The notes under the pieces are model-generated. The model saw nothing but the letters and a program-made list of their open reading frames with translations, searched no databases and was not told where the DNA came from. Source: Leptolinea sp. UBA4782 (GTDB lineage Bacteria; Chloroflexota; Anaerolineae; Anaerolineales; Anaerolineaceae). Taken from it: a DNA stretch of 64,000 nt. Both the position numbers and the translations under genes were made by a program. Shown here piece by piece: positions 35,319-44,431 of this stretch; positions within the stretch are counted from its first letter, which is position 1; each line of letters starts with the position of its first letter. The stretch covers positions 1 through 64,000 of the forward strand of contig DHHC01000003.1 in the NCBI GenBank assembly GCA_002403095.1. The letters run 5' to 3'.

Positions 35319-35888
35319 ATGTCTGAGAACCGTTCTACCATTCTTCAAATTTCTTTAGAACTATTCGCCCGGCGCGGCTATGAAGCCGTCGGTATCCAGG
35401 AGATCGTGGATTCAGCCGGCATCACCAAACCCACCCTGTATCACTATTTCGGAAGCAAATCCGGGCTGCTGGAAATCCTGCTGAAAGAATCGTTCACGCC
35501 ATTTCTTACCAGACTTGCAGACGCAGCCAGGTATTCTGGCGATGTGACGAATACCTTGCAGGCTGTTGCCAGTTACAGTCTTCAGTTTGCCGGGCAGAAT
35601 CCCAGTCTGTTCCGGTTTTACCTCACCACCCAGGTTGCACCGCTGGATAGTGAACCCTACCAGGCCGGAAAATTCATCCACCTGGAACAGCAGAGAATCC
35701 TGCAGGAACTTTTCCTGAAGGCTGCCCAGGACCACGGGAATATGAAAGGCCGCCATATCGCCTATGCAGCCTCTTTCCTCGGGCTGGTGAATACTTATGC
35801 CTTGCTGGCGGTGAACGGGGAAATTACCTCAGTGGACAACCTGGTCAACCAGGTCGTTCACCAGTTCATGCATGGTATCTTTTCATAA
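35319..35888 (+). CDS. TetR/AcrR-family transcriptional regulator
   Basis: 189 residues. N-terminal TetR HTH: ILQISLELFARRGYEAVGIQEIVDSAGITKPTLYHYFGSKSGLL. Helical ligand-binding C-terminus. A 20-base perfect-arm palindrome overlaps its promoter, the usual mark of autoregulation. The GH13 gene starts 31 bases after its stop and may be a co-regulated partner. Ligand unknown. Confidence 0.93.
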   Translation: MSENRSTILQISLELFARRGYEAVGIQEIVDSAGITKPTLYHYFGSKSGLLEILLKESFTPFLTRLADAARYSGDVTNTLQAVASYSLQFAGQNPSLFRFYLTTQVAPLDSEPYQAGKFIHLEQQRILQELFLKAAQDHGNMKGRHIAYAASFLGLVNTYALLAVNGEITSVDNLVNQVVHQFMHGIFS

Positions 35889-35919
35889 ACAAACACATAT
35901 ACATTATCTCGGAGCAAAC

Positions 35920-37290
35920 ATGACTACACCTCAACAACATTGGGCAGCCGATGCCTTCTTTTACCATATCTACCCGCTTGGTTTTTGCGGAGCGCCTGAC
36001 CGCAATGACCTTTTCAGCCCGCCGGTTAACCGCCTGCAAAAAGTAACGGAGTGGCTACCGCACATGCGCAGCCTGGGTGTCAATGCTCTTTACCTGGGAC
36101 CGCTGTTTGAAGCCAGCCGGCACGGGTATGACACAGCAGATTATTACACCGTTGACCGCCGCCTGGGGGATCATGATTCTCTCAAGCAGCTGGCGCAAGC
36201 TGTTCACCAGAATAGAATGCACCTGATCCTGGATGCGGTATTTAACCATGTCGGGCGGGATTTCTGGGCTTTTAGAGATGTGCAACAAAACCTGTCTGCA
36301 AGCCGTTATTGCAACTGGTTCAGCGGGTTGCGGTTTGATACCCGCAGCCCAAAAGGTGATCCATTCACCTATGACACCTGGTCAGGGTATTATGACCTGG
36401 TAAAGCTGAACCTGGACAACCCGGAAGTGCGCGGTCACTTGTTTGAAGCAGTGCGCATGTGGGTCAATGAATTCGGTATCGATGGGCTACGCCTGGATGC
36501 AGCCGACTGCCTGAGCCAGGGTTTTCTGCAGGCGCTGCACGATTTCTGCAAGCAGGTCAAACCGGATTTCTGGCTGATGGGTGAAGTGATCCACGGGGAT
36601 TACCGTAAATGGGTGAACCCCGGTATGCTTGACTCGGTCACCAATTATGAGTGTTACAAGGCGTTGTATTCCAGCCTGAATGAAAAAAATTACTTCGAAG
36701 CCGCCTACGCCCTCAACCGCCAGTTTGGGAGAGAAGGGATGTACCGGGGTATGCCGCTTTACAACTTTGCCGACAATCACGATGTAGACCGGGTTGCAAG
36801 CAAACTGAACAACCCTGCCCATTTATACCCTCTTTACCTGCTGCTGTTCACTATGCCGGGTATACCCTCAATATATTATGGCAGCGAATGGGGAACCCAG
36901 GGACGCCGGACTGGCGGCAGCGATGCGGCCTTGCGACCCTGCCTAACCTTGGACAAACTGCAGCGCACATCACACCAACCTGACCTGCCGGGTGTGGTGG
37001 CAAAACTGGCATCCCTCCGGGCTGCTCATCCGGTATTCCGGCTGGGTGATTACCAACAAGTGCTGGTTGCACCCCTGCAGCATGCTTTCCTGCGCCAGAC
37101 AGATGGGGAGTGCGTCCTGGTTATCCTTAATGCGGATGAAAAAGAGGTGCAGGTAACCCTGTCCATTCCCCATCCAGATGGCAAAGCAACAGACATCTTG
37201 AATGGTTCCGGACAGTTCCAGGTCAAAGGCGGGAAAATAGAGAGCCTCAGCCTGCCCCCATGCTGGGGAAGGGTATTAAAGATAACCTGA
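35920..37290 (+). CDS. alpha-amylase family glycosidase (GH13, neopullulanase-like)
   Basis: 456 residues with no signal peptide. GH13 regions: DAVFNHVGRD (I), GLRLDAAD with the nucleophile Asp (II), FWLMGEVIHGD with the acid/base Glu (III), FADNHDVDR with the third Asp (IV), then SIYYGSEWG. Probably hydrolyses or transfers alpha-glucan/maltodextrin in the cytoplasm; subfamily not certain. GGAG is 5 bases before the ATG at 35920. A terminator hairpin follows the stop. Confidence 0.9.
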   Translation: MTTPQQHWAADAFFYHIYPLGFCGAPDRNDLFSPPVNRLQKVTEWLPHMRSLGVNALYLGPLFEASRHGYDTADYYTVDRRLGDHDSLKQLAQAVHQNRMHLILDAVFNHVGRDFWAFRDVQQNLSASRYCNWFSGLRFDTRSPKGDPFTYDTWSGYYDLVKLNLDNPEVRGHLFEAVRMWVNEFGIDGLRLDAADCLSQGFLQALHDFCKQVKPDFWLMGEVIHGDYRKWVNPGMLDSVTNYECYKALYSSLNEKNYFEAAYALNRQFGREGMYRGMPLYNFADNHDVDRVASKLNNPAHLYPLYLLLFTMPGIPSIYYGSEWGTQGRRTGGSDAALRPCLTLDKLQRTSHQPDLPGVVAKLASLRAAHPVFRLGDYQQVLVAPLQHAFLRQTDGECVLVILNADEKEVQVTLSIPHPDGKATDILNGSGQFQVKGGKIESLSLPPCWGRVLKIT

Positions 37291-37294
37291 AATT

Positions 37295-37318
37295 CCCGGA
37301 GTTCTGGTGAACTCCGGG
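37295..37318. terminator. terminator hairpin
   Basis: CCCGGAGTTC-TGGT-GAACTCCGGG, 10 perfect base pairs, directly after the GH13 stop. Only a weak T-run follows. Confidence 0.65.
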
Positions 37319-37345
37319 AGGTTTCGCTGCGTGAGAACTTATAAA

Positions 37346-37567
37346 TTACTTTTTAGTGTTAATTTCCCCCAGGACTTTAACAACCATTTCTTCCGTAATG
37401 CCGTATTGCTTGGCCTGGGGCATTCCCAGCAGCGCTTTTAGGGTCATGGTTTTCGCCAGCCCAATCATCGGGTTCTTGGTTACGCCGGGAACATACTTCT
37501 CAAGGACTTCTACCGCTTTTGGATCCTTCAGTAATTCCCCTACCTTACTGGTCAAAGTGTATGCCAT
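37346..37567 (-). CDS. small helical protein resembling a glycosidase C-terminal domain
   Basis: 73 residues, starting at an ATG preceded by CAGGAGGAAAA. It has LKDPKAVEVLEKYVPGVTKNPMIGLAKTMTLKALL, resembling small C-terminal modules found on some beta-glycosidases and xylosidases, here as a separate protein. A longer upstream reading frame exists but the ribosome site favours this start. Role unknown. Confidence 0.6.
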   Translation of the reverse strand: MAYTLTSKVGELLKDPKAVEVLEKYVPGVTKNPMIGLAKTMTLKALLGMPQAKQYGITEEMVVKVLGEINTKK

Positions 37568-37824
37568 TTTTCCTCCTGGTAATTCTCGTAAACTTCCAAT
37601 ATTTATTTTAATCATTATATACCAGAGAGTGAATAACAAGCATTCTACCCAATCGGAATTGGACTATATCTAGCTAATCCGATTTCTTTAGTTTTATCTA
37701 GTAACGAAAATTCCGGAAAGGATTCAATAAAGTAAGATAAGCAAAGGATGATAAATTTGGTCAACCCTTCATTAACTAATAGGTTTGGATTGTTTCGCCA
37801 ATTTTCCATGTTACACTACGGTCA

Positions 37825-38820
37825 ATGACTTTTACCTTGGAAATTCATTCAGCTACCACAATCGCCCACCCCAACATCGCCCTGATCAAGTACTGGGGTA
37901 ACCGGGATGATACCCTCAACCTGCCGGCGAACGGATCCATTTCTTTCAACCTGGCTGCGCTGGAAGCCCGCACCAATGTAACTTTTAACCTTGATTTTCC
38001 CGCTGACCAACTGGTCATTAACCAGGAGCCGGCCGGAGGACTTGCCCTTGCCAGGGTTTCTGCTATGCTTGACCTGGTACGGGCAATGGCAAAGCTCAAT
38101 GTCCATGCCCTGGTGGAAAGCACCCTGAATTTTCCAATCGGAACTGGTATCGCCTCCTCTGCAGCCGGGTTTGCTGCGCTGGCGCTGGCTGCCTCCCGTG
38201 CAGCAGGCCTGGACCTTAACGATAAAAAGCTTTCATGCCTTGCCAGGCGCGGATCCGGTTCTGCCTGCCGCTCGATCCCTGGCGGATTTGTGGAATGGCT
38301 GCCGGGGATTTCCGATGAAACTTCCTATGCGGTCTCTTTCGCCGCGCCAGATCACTGGGATCTGGTAGATGTGATTGTGGTACTCCAGAACCAGCCCAAA
38401 AAGACCGGTTCGCGTGAAGGTCACACCATTGCATTCACCTCTCCACTCCAGGAAGCCAGGGTGGCTGATGCCCCGCGCCGCCTGCAGGCATGCCGTGACG
38501 CAATCCGCTGGAAGGATTTTGGAGCCTTGGCGGAGATCATTGAGCTGGACAGCAATATGATGCATGCGGTTATGATGACCTCTTCCCCTCCGTTGCAGTA
38601 CTGGGAAGCCGGTTCAATTGCCTTAATGCAAGCAGTACCCGGCTGGCGTTCAGAAGGTCTGCAGGTGGCGTACACGCTGGATGCCGGACCTAATGTGCAC
38701 CTGATTTGTGCCAGGAAAGATGCAGAAATGGTGAGAGAAAAGGTTCTTGAAGTATCCACCCCGGTGGATATCATCGTCTCGGGCATTGGGGGTCCAGCCC
38801 GGATTGTTAGAAGCGTATAA
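37825..38820 (+). CDS. mevalonate-pathway decarboxylase (MvaD/phosphomevalonate decarboxylase-like)
   Basis: 331-residue GHMP-fold enzyme: PNIALIKYWGNRDD, GTGIASSAAGFAALALA (ATP loop), RRGSGSACRSIPGGFVEW and catalytic-Asp motif TLDAGPNVHL (Asp286). Classical MvaD makes isopentenyl diphosphate; related Chloroflexota enzymes (Roseiflexus) prefer phosphomevalonate and give isopentenyl phosphate. The loop KTGSREGH differs from the classical KxVSSTxGM, making the latter activity likely. It is separate from the UbiD/AcnX operon (17-20 kb), which would give the same product by another route. Confidence 0.85.
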   Translation: MTFTLEIHSATTIAHPNIALIKYWGNRDDTLNLPANGSISFNLAALEARTNVTFNLDFPADQLVINQEPAGGLALARVSAMLDLVRAMAKLNVHALVESTLNFPIGTGIASSAAGFAALALAASRAAGLDLNDKKLSCLARRGSGSACRSIPGGFVEWLPGISDETSYAVSFAAPDHWDLVDVIVVLQNQPKKTGSREGHTIAFTSPLQEARVADAPRRLQACRDAIRWKDFGALAEIIELDSNMMHAVMMTSSPPLQYWEAGSIALMQAVPGWRSEGLQVAYTLDAGPNVHLICARKDAEMVREKVLEVSTPVDIIVSGIGGPARIVRSV

Positions 38821-38963
38821 ATTCCTCGAAATTCCGTTTGCTTGTGGATATAATACAGGATGGTAAGAATTAACAGGTGCTGAAAAGTCTTCTTGCATCT
38901 GCCTTGGTTTTAGCGCATTTAAAAATCAGCCGGTTTACTGGCAATGAAGATGTAAAGGGAAAC

Positions 38964-40055
38964 ATGAGTGATTCATTGGTTGTGATTTTACGGATTCTGG
39001 AATTTGTCATCCTATTCGGGTTCTTGCTCTTTACCCATGAATTTGGACACTTTATTATTTCGAAATTATTCAAGGTGGAAGTTGAAGAATTCGGATTCGG
39101 GTTCCCGCCCCGCATCGTGCGCCTGTTCCGCCTGTGGGGTACCGATTTCACCCTGAATGCCATCCCATTTGGCGGATTCGTTCGCCCAAAGGGAGAGAAT
39201 GACCCCAATGTCCCGGGCGGATTGGGCTCTGCCAAACCGGGCATCCGCCTGTCTGTCCTGCTGGGCGGTCCGTTGATGAACATCCTGACCGGGGTTCTGC
39301 TCTTCAGCATCGTTTTCAGCCAGGTAGGCGTTCCACAAAGAAAAATTGTCCAGATCATGGGTGTCAATGAAGGATCGCCTGCCCAGGCTGCCGGCATTTT
39401 ACCCGGCGATGTAATCATCAGTATCGAGGATGAGCCAATCAGGAGCATGGAAACCCTTTCAAAACTGGTTTACAGCAACCTGGGCAAAGAGATCACCTTT
39501 GTGGTAGAGCGGTCATCTGAAAAGGTAACAGTAGAAGTAACACCCCGGACAGAATGGCCGCAAAATGAAGGCCCCATCGGGATCAGTATGGGCAATCCAG
39601 TAGAGCAGGCTTCCATGCTCCAGGCAGTACCATTCGGATTTGAAATGGCCTATCAGCAGGTGAGGACATTGATCAGCCTGCCCGGCCAGCTGATCGCAGG
39701 TACTATCGCCCCTGAGCAGGCAAGGTTTGTGGGACCAGTCGGTATGTTCAACATATTCTCCCAAACCCGCGAGCTGGATGAAGAACAACAGGCTGAAGCA
39801 CCATCCCAACCGCAAGGGCTGAACACACTTTATTTGCTGGCAGTCCTGGCGGTAGCCCTGGGTATTACCAACTTGCTGCCTATCCCTGCTCTGGATGGCG
39901 GACGGATCCTGTTCTTGATCCCCGAAATCCTGTTCAAAAAACGGGTACCCCCAAAGTACGAGAATCTGCTGCATTTCATTGGTTTTGCAGCCCTGATAGC
40001 GCTGATGGTCTATATCACCGCCCAGGATATTATTAACCCGATCGTTATGCCTTGA
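38964..40055 (+). CDS. rseP: RseP-type site-2 metalloprotease
   Basis: 363 residues from the ATG at 38964 (AAAGGGAAAC upstream). HEFGHF is the zinc motif in the first helix, FGGFVRPKG follows, and PALDGGRILF is the second zinc site. A PDZ domain lies between (about 110-200: GVNEGSPAQAAGILPGDVIISIED). It cuts membrane-embedded anti-sigma factors or signal peptides. A GTG at 38877 would add 29 residues, but the family starts at LVVILRILEFVI. Confidence 0.93.
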   Translation: MSDSLVVILRILEFVILFGFLLFTHEFGHFIISKLFKVEVEEFGFGFPPRIVRLFRLWGTDFTLNAIPFGGFVRPKGENDPNVPGGLGSAKPGIRLSVLLGGPLMNILTGVLLFSIVFSQVGVPQRKIVQIMGVNEGSPAQAAGILPGDVIISIEDEPIRSMETLSKLVYSNLGKEITFVVERSSEKVTVEVTPRTEWPQNEGPIGISMGNPVEQASMLQAVPFGFEMAYQQVRTLISLPGQLIAGTIAPEQARFVGPVGMFNIFSQTRELDEEQQAEAPSQPQGLNTLYLLAVLAVALGITNLLPIPALDGGRILFLIPEILFKKRVPPKYENLLHFIGFAALIALMVYITAQDIINPIVMP

Positions 40056-40062
40056 GGTTGCC

Positions 40063-41142
40063 ATGATCAATCCCCGACCGAAAATTCCTTTTACGCAAAT
40101 CCTGGATGCTTTGCTGGATAATGCCCAGCCTTTCCCGCCGCAGTTCCTGTACCGGTTCTCGGACCTGCAGCCTGAAGACCAGGAAGCATTAGGTGCTGTC
40201 TGGACAAAAATCGAAACCCAGCGCCGCATTAACCTGCTGGAAGACCTGGAAGACTTGCTTGAGTCGGATACTGTACTTCTATTTGATGAGATTAGCCAGC
40301 TGGCACTAAAAGACCCGGAAGCGCAGGTGCGTACTGTTGCTGTCAGGCTGCAGGCAGAAAATCCCAAAGAAAGCCGGGCCAGGGTTTTCATGCACATGGC
40401 TGAAAAGGACAGCGATGAATTTGTGCGGGCTGCGGCAGTATCATCCCTCGGTCAGTATGTTTATCTGGGTGAATTGGACAAGATCAGCCCGGAAACCCTC
40501 CACCTTGTTGAGGATAAATTGTTCAACATTGTCAATGGACAGGATACCGACCTGGTGCGCCGCAGGGCTCTCGAATCGGTCGGATTTTGCAGCCGCGAAG
40601 AGACCGTTCCATTGATCGAGAAAGCCTACCAGCACAAAGATACCGGCTGGGTTGCCAGCGCCTTGTTTGCCATGGGCCGGTCAATGGACTCACGCTGGGA
40701 GAAAGAGGTTATGGGCAACCTGAATTCACCCGACCCAGAACTCAGCTTCGAAGCGATCCGCGCTGCCGGCAAGATGGAGATCCAGGCTGCCCGTCCGCGC
40801 CTGCTCAAAATGCTCGCCAGCTATGATGAGCTGGACGAGGATGTACGTGGGGCTGTCATCTGGTCGCTCTCCGAAATTGGCGGTGAAGGGGTGCGCAAAA
40901 AGCTGGAAGGCCTGCTCGAGCAACTGGATGATGATGACGAGATCGAATACCTGGAAGAAGCGCTTGAGAACCTGGAATTTACCGAGGATTTTAAACTGGT
41001 AGGTATGTTTGACATTGAAACCCTTAAGAATGCAGAACTTGACACAGTCATCGACCTCGAACATGACCGCTTGGAAGATGATGAACCCCTTTCCTGGGAG
41101 GATGACGAGTACAACGATGCTGATGAAGAAGATGAAGAGTAA
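40063..41142 (+). CDS. HEAT-repeat protein
   Basis: 359 residues, built of HEAT/PBS-lyase-type repeats (LKDPEAQVRTVAVRLQ, DEFVRAAAVSSLGQ, VRRRALESVGFCSREETVPLIEKAY, VRGAVIWSLSEIGGEGVRKKL). The C-terminal 35 residues are very acidic (DDEPLSWEDDEYNDADEEDEE in part). No membrane segment. It starts 7 bases after rseP and ends 8 bases before the acylphosphatase, so the three genes form one operon. It is probably a protein-binding scaffold. Confidence 0.78.
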   Translation: MINPRPKIPFTQILDALLDNAQPFPPQFLYRFSDLQPEDQEALGAVWTKIETQRRINLLEDLEDLLESDTVLLFDEISQLALKDPEAQVRTVAVRLQAENPKESRARVFMHMAEKDSDEFVRAAAVSSLGQYVYLGELDKISPETLHLVEDKLFNIVNGQDTDLVRRRALESVGFCSREETVPLIEKAYQHKDTGWVASALFAMGRSMDSRWEKEVMGNLNSPDPELSFEAIRAAGKMEIQAARPRLLKMLASYDELDEDVRGAVIWSLSEIGGEGVRKKLEGLLEQLDDDDEIEYLEEALENLEFTEDFKLVGMFDIETLKNAELDTVIDLEHDRLEDDEPLSWEDDEYNDADEEDEE

Positions 41143-41150
41143 GGGGATGT

Positions 41151-41450
41151 ATGCTCCAGCCTCAGCCTGACCATCTGCAGTTGCATGCCCTTATTAAAGG
41201 GCGCGTTCAGGGGGTAGGTTTTCGTTATTTTGTACTGCAAAATGCCATGCAGTTGGGGTTGACCGGTTGGGTGCGCAATACCTGGGATGATAAAGTGGAA
41301 GTCTGCGTGGAAGGTTCTCGGCGCGACCTGGAGAAGCTGGCAGGGTTATTGCGAACTGGTCCAGGCAGCGCGCATGTAACCGCTGTTAAAGCAAACTGGC
41401 AGCCAGCCAGTGGATGTTTTTCCAGTTTTAAGGTTTTATCAGACAGCTGA
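41151..41450 (+). CDS. acyP: acylphosphatase
   Basis: 99 residues. KGRVQGVGFRYFV holds the catalytic Arg25, and GWVRNTWDDKVEV holds Asn43; ferredoxin-like fold. It hydrolyses acyl phosphates. The stop (41448-41450) abuts the uvrB stop on the other strand, forming TGATCA. Confidence 0.9.
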   Translation: MLQPQPDHLQLHALIKGRVQGVGFRYFVLQNAMQLGLTGWVRNTWDDKVEVCVEGSRRDLEKLAGLLRTGPGSAHVTAVKANWQPASGCFSSFKVLSDS

Positions 41451-43493
41451 TCACAGCTCACCAGCAAGTAATTTTGCCTTTTGCCAGGGGGGAAGGTCGG
41501 ATTCTTCCGCCAGGATTGCCCGGAGTTCATAGATCTGGTCGCGCAATGCCGCTGCCTGCTCAAATTGCAGGTCCCGGGCAGCTGCTTTCATTTGCTGCTC
41601 CAGTTCACTGATGATTCGTTTGAGCTCCTTCACATTCATGCCGGCTGCAGTCCGCCCGGCTCGGTACTCCCCTTTCTCTTCAGCCAGGGAAGGCGTGACG
41701 GTCAGGCGCGAGGTGATGTCATACACCAGTTTGGTAATGCTGATCGGTTCGATCCCGTGCTCGGTATTGTAAGCCACCTGTTTGGCACGCCTGCGGTTGG
41801 TCTCATCGATTGCCTGTTTCATCGCATCGGTGTACTTGTCTGCGTACATCAACACCTTGCCATGCACATGCCGCGCCGCCCTACCGATCGTCTGGATGAG
41901 CGCTGTGCCCGAACGCAGGAAACCTTCCTTGTCCGCATCCAGGATGGCAACCAGCGAAACCTCCGGCAGATCCAATCCTTCACGTAGCAGGTTGATGCCT
42001 ACAAGCACATCAAACACACCCAGGCGCAGGTCTCTCAGGATTCCAACCCGTTCTAGGGTTTCTACCTCTGAATGCAGGTACTGAACCTTCACGCCCAGTT
42101 CCAGCAGGTAGTTTGCCAGGTCTTCTGCCATGCGCTTTGTCAGTGTGGTTACCAGCACACGCTCACCCTTTTCCACCCTTTGTTTGATCTCCCCGATCAG
42201 GTTATCCACCTGCCCCTTTGAGGGACGCACCTCAACTTCGGGGTCAACCAGCCCGGTGGGGCGGATGATCTGCTCGACCACCTGTTCCGCCCTCTCCATT
42301 TCATAAGGACCGGGCGTGGCAGAGGTATAAACCGTCTGCCCCATGTGCTGCTCAAACTCGCTGAAGGTCAGGGGACGGTTATCCAAGGCGCTGGGCAGAC
42401 GAAAACCGTACTCCACCAGCGTTTGCTTACGCGACTGGTCGCCGTTGTACATGCCCCGAATCTGCGGAACCGTCATGTGGGACTCATCGATCACCAGCAG
42501 GAAATCGCTGGGCAGGTAATCTACCAGTGTCCAGGGTGGTGTACCCGGTTCACGCTGGTCAAAATGGCGCGAGTAGTTTTCAATCCCCGAACAATAGCCC
42601 ACCTCGCGCAGCATTTCGAGGTCAAAGCGGGCTCGCTGCTCGATGCGCTGGGCTTCCAGCAGCATATTGCGCTCATTGAAATATTTGATCCGTGCTTCCA
42701 GTTCATTCTCGATATCTGCAATCGCCTTGCGGGTGCGTTCATCATGAGTGATGTAATGCTTGGCAGGGTAGATGTTCACCTGCCGGGGCTCTTCCAGCAC
42801 CTCCCCCGTCACCGGGTTAAAGATCATGATACGTTCCACTTCATCCCCAAAGAAGGAAATCTTATAGACCTTGCGGTCTTCATATGCAGGAGCGATCTCA
42901 AGCACATCCCCCCTGACCCGGAATGCGCCTGGCTTCAATTCCATATCATTGCGCTGGTACTGGCTTTCCACCAGCTGGCGCATGAGGGCGTTGCGCCGGA
43001 AGATCTCCCCGACCTTGAGTTCGATTACCACCCGGTTGTATTCACTTGGATCTCCCAGGCCGTAAATACACGAAACCGAAGCGACAATGATGACATCCCT
43101 GCGTGACATCAAGGCAGTTGTGGCAGCCAGGCGCAAACGTTCAATCTCTTCATTGATATCTGTTTCTTTTTCGATGTACAGGTCGCGGCGCGGAACATAC
43201 GCTTCTGGTTGGTAGTAGTCATAATATGAGACAAAATATTCAACTGCATTCTCCGGGAAGAACTCTTTAAACTCGGCGTACAGCTGGGCAGCCAGGGTCT
43301 TGTTATGCGCCATTACCAGGGCAGGCTTCTGGACCCGCTGGATCAGGTTGGCGATGGTGAAGGTCTTGCCTGTCCCGGTAGCGCCTAACAGGACCTGGTG
43401 GCGCATGCCTTTTTCCACGCCCTCGACGAGCTGCTCAATCGCATCCGGTTGATCTCCAGTTGGCTGGTAGGGTGCATTTAATTTAAATTCCAT
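41451..43493 (-). CDS. uvrB: excinuclease ABC subunit B
   Basis: 680 residues, full length. Walker A GATGTGKT (about 37-44), beta-hairpin [16 protein letters not shown] box IDESHMT, helicase motif [11 protein letters not shown], and a C-terminal UVR domain ([22 protein letters not shown]) that contacts UvrA/UvrC. Damage verification in nucleotide excision repair. Monocistronic. Confidence 0.98.
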   Translation of the reverse strand: MEFKLNAPYQPTGDQPDAIEQLVEGVEKGMRHQVLLGATGTGKTFTIANLIQRVQKPALVMAHNKTLAAQLYAEFKEFFPENAVEYFVSYYDYYQPEAYVPRRDLYIEKETDINEEIERLRLAATTALMSRRDVIIVASVSCIYGLGDPSEYNRVVIELKVGEIFRRNALMRQLVESQYQRNDMELKPGAFRVRGDVLEIAPAYEDRKVYKISFFGDEVERIMIFNPVTGEVLEEPRQVNIYPAKHYITHDERTRKAIADIENELEARIKYFNERNMLLEAQRIEQRARFDLEMLREVGYCSGIENYSRHFDQREPGTPPWTLVDYLPSDFLLVIDESHMTVPQIRGMYNGDQSRKQTLVEYGFRLPSALDNRPLTFSEFEQHMGQTVYTSATPGPYEMERAEQVVEQIIRPTGLVDPEVEVRPSKGQVDNLIGEIKQRVEKGERVLVTTLTKRMAEDLANYLLELGVKVQYLHSEVETLERVGILRDLRLGVFDVLVGINLLREGLDLPEVSLVAILDADKEGFLRSGTALIQTIGRAARHVHGKVLMYADKYTDAMKQAIDETNRRRAKQVAYNTEHGIEPISITKLVYDITSRLTVTPSLAEEKGEYRAGRTAAGMNVKELKRIISELEQQMKAAARDLQFEQAAALRDQIYELRAILAEESDLPPWQKAKLLAGEL

Positions 43494-43828
43494 CAGGTTT
43501 TCCTGTTCTCAATTATACAAAGGCTGTAAGGGACTTATCTTTTTTTACTGGAAACTATTCCCAGGCAGCAATTGTAAATGAAGTTCATCAATTCAGTATA
43601 AATTGCACCGACCAGGAATAAATTGAATTCCAAAAAGGTGCTATATTTATATCAGACCTGAGCGGGTGAAGCAAATCAGGTTGCGATTGAATCTATTTTT
43701 AGTGTAAGTTTTCTTACCATAAACCAGTGATTTCAATGTACATTGTAATCACTAAAGCTCATTATGATTGCGCTTGCATGATTATGTCTGAAGAGATTCA
43801 ATTCGAAGAATCTTGAGAGACGGAAACA
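43494..43828. other. 335-base AT-rich intergenic region
   Basis: No gene is seen. The region is much richer in A+T than the flanking genes. It contains the 28-base dyad at 43726-43753, a small hairpin at 43704-43717 (GTAAG-TTTT-CTTAC) and, nearer the next gene, AGATTC-N7-GAATCT. These may be control sites for uvrB or for the orphan gene at 43829. Confidence 0.5.
43726..43753. repeat. 28-base near-perfect dyad
   Basis: Arms AGTGATT / AATCACT enclose the palindrome AATGTACATT; only one pair of opposed positions breaks symmetry. It looks like a dimeric-protein operator or a cruciform. Confidence 0.55.
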
Positions 43829-44332
43829 ATGTCAAACTTATGCGAAAACATTATCACGGTTGTAGGCGGAACCCTCGAGCAAAGACAGGCCTTGATCGAC
43901 CACGTGAAAAGCACTGAAGACTTAGATAGGGATTTTGATTTCAACAGGATTATTCCCTATCCTGAGGAGTATGCGAAGGCAGATGAAGCATTTAATGAAG
44001 CATATTATGAGAGAGGTGTTCCTAGAGAAGAATGCCCAGTAAGCGGTTATTGGCAAGGTGGTGCCCAATGGTTAAAAGACCACTGGGGGACTAAATGCAA
44101 TCCTGATATTTCCACAAGAGTCGGTGATGTTGATAACATTTCATTTCACTTTGATACCGTGTGGTCGCCCAGCCTTCCATTAACGAAAACCCTTTCAGCA
44201 ATGTATCCTGATTTAACATTTAAACATCTATATGGTGAAGGGGGAATGGACTTTAGCGGTTATGTTGTTTTCAAAGCTGGTGTTGAAATAGAGAAAAAAG
44301 AGGGAGACTATGATGAACACTTCCCAACATAA
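43829..44332 (+). CDS. Api92-like (YubB/ferredoxin-fold) protein, probably acquired
   Basis: 167 residues. The N-terminal SNLCENIITVVG and the aromatic ECPVSGYWQGGAQWLKDHWGTKCNP followed by ISFHFDTVWSPSLPLTKTLSAMYPDL match Api92/DUF1281-type ferredoxin-like proteins found on plasmids and phages. The gene is AT-rich with codon use unlike its neighbours and sits alone between uvrB and mfd. GAGAGACGG is a weak ribosome site. Function unknown; horizontal transfer is inferred from composition and family. Confidence 0.72.
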   Translation: MSNLCENIITVVGGTLEQRQALIDHVKSTEDLDRDFDFNRIIPYPEEYAKADEAFNEAYYERGVPREECPVSGYWQGGAQWLKDHWGTKCNPDISTRVGDVDNISFHFDTVWSPSLPLTKTLSAMYPDLTFKHLYGEGGMDFSGYVVFKAGVEIEKKEGDYDEHFPT

Positions 44333-44431
44333 ATAATAAGACCTATTATTTCAGAAGGGAAATTTCTAATCTAAGAACTACGTGTGAAATAATGGTTTCC
44401 AACGATCATTTTTCTGCTCAGGTAACCTGCA

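Noticed and set aside
39513..40397. 294-residue open frame on the minus strand
   Set aside because: Antisense shadow of rseP and the HEAT-repeat gene; Cys/Ser-rich unnatural composition.
42345..43106. 253-residue open frame on the plus strand
   Set aside because: Antisense shadow of uvrB.
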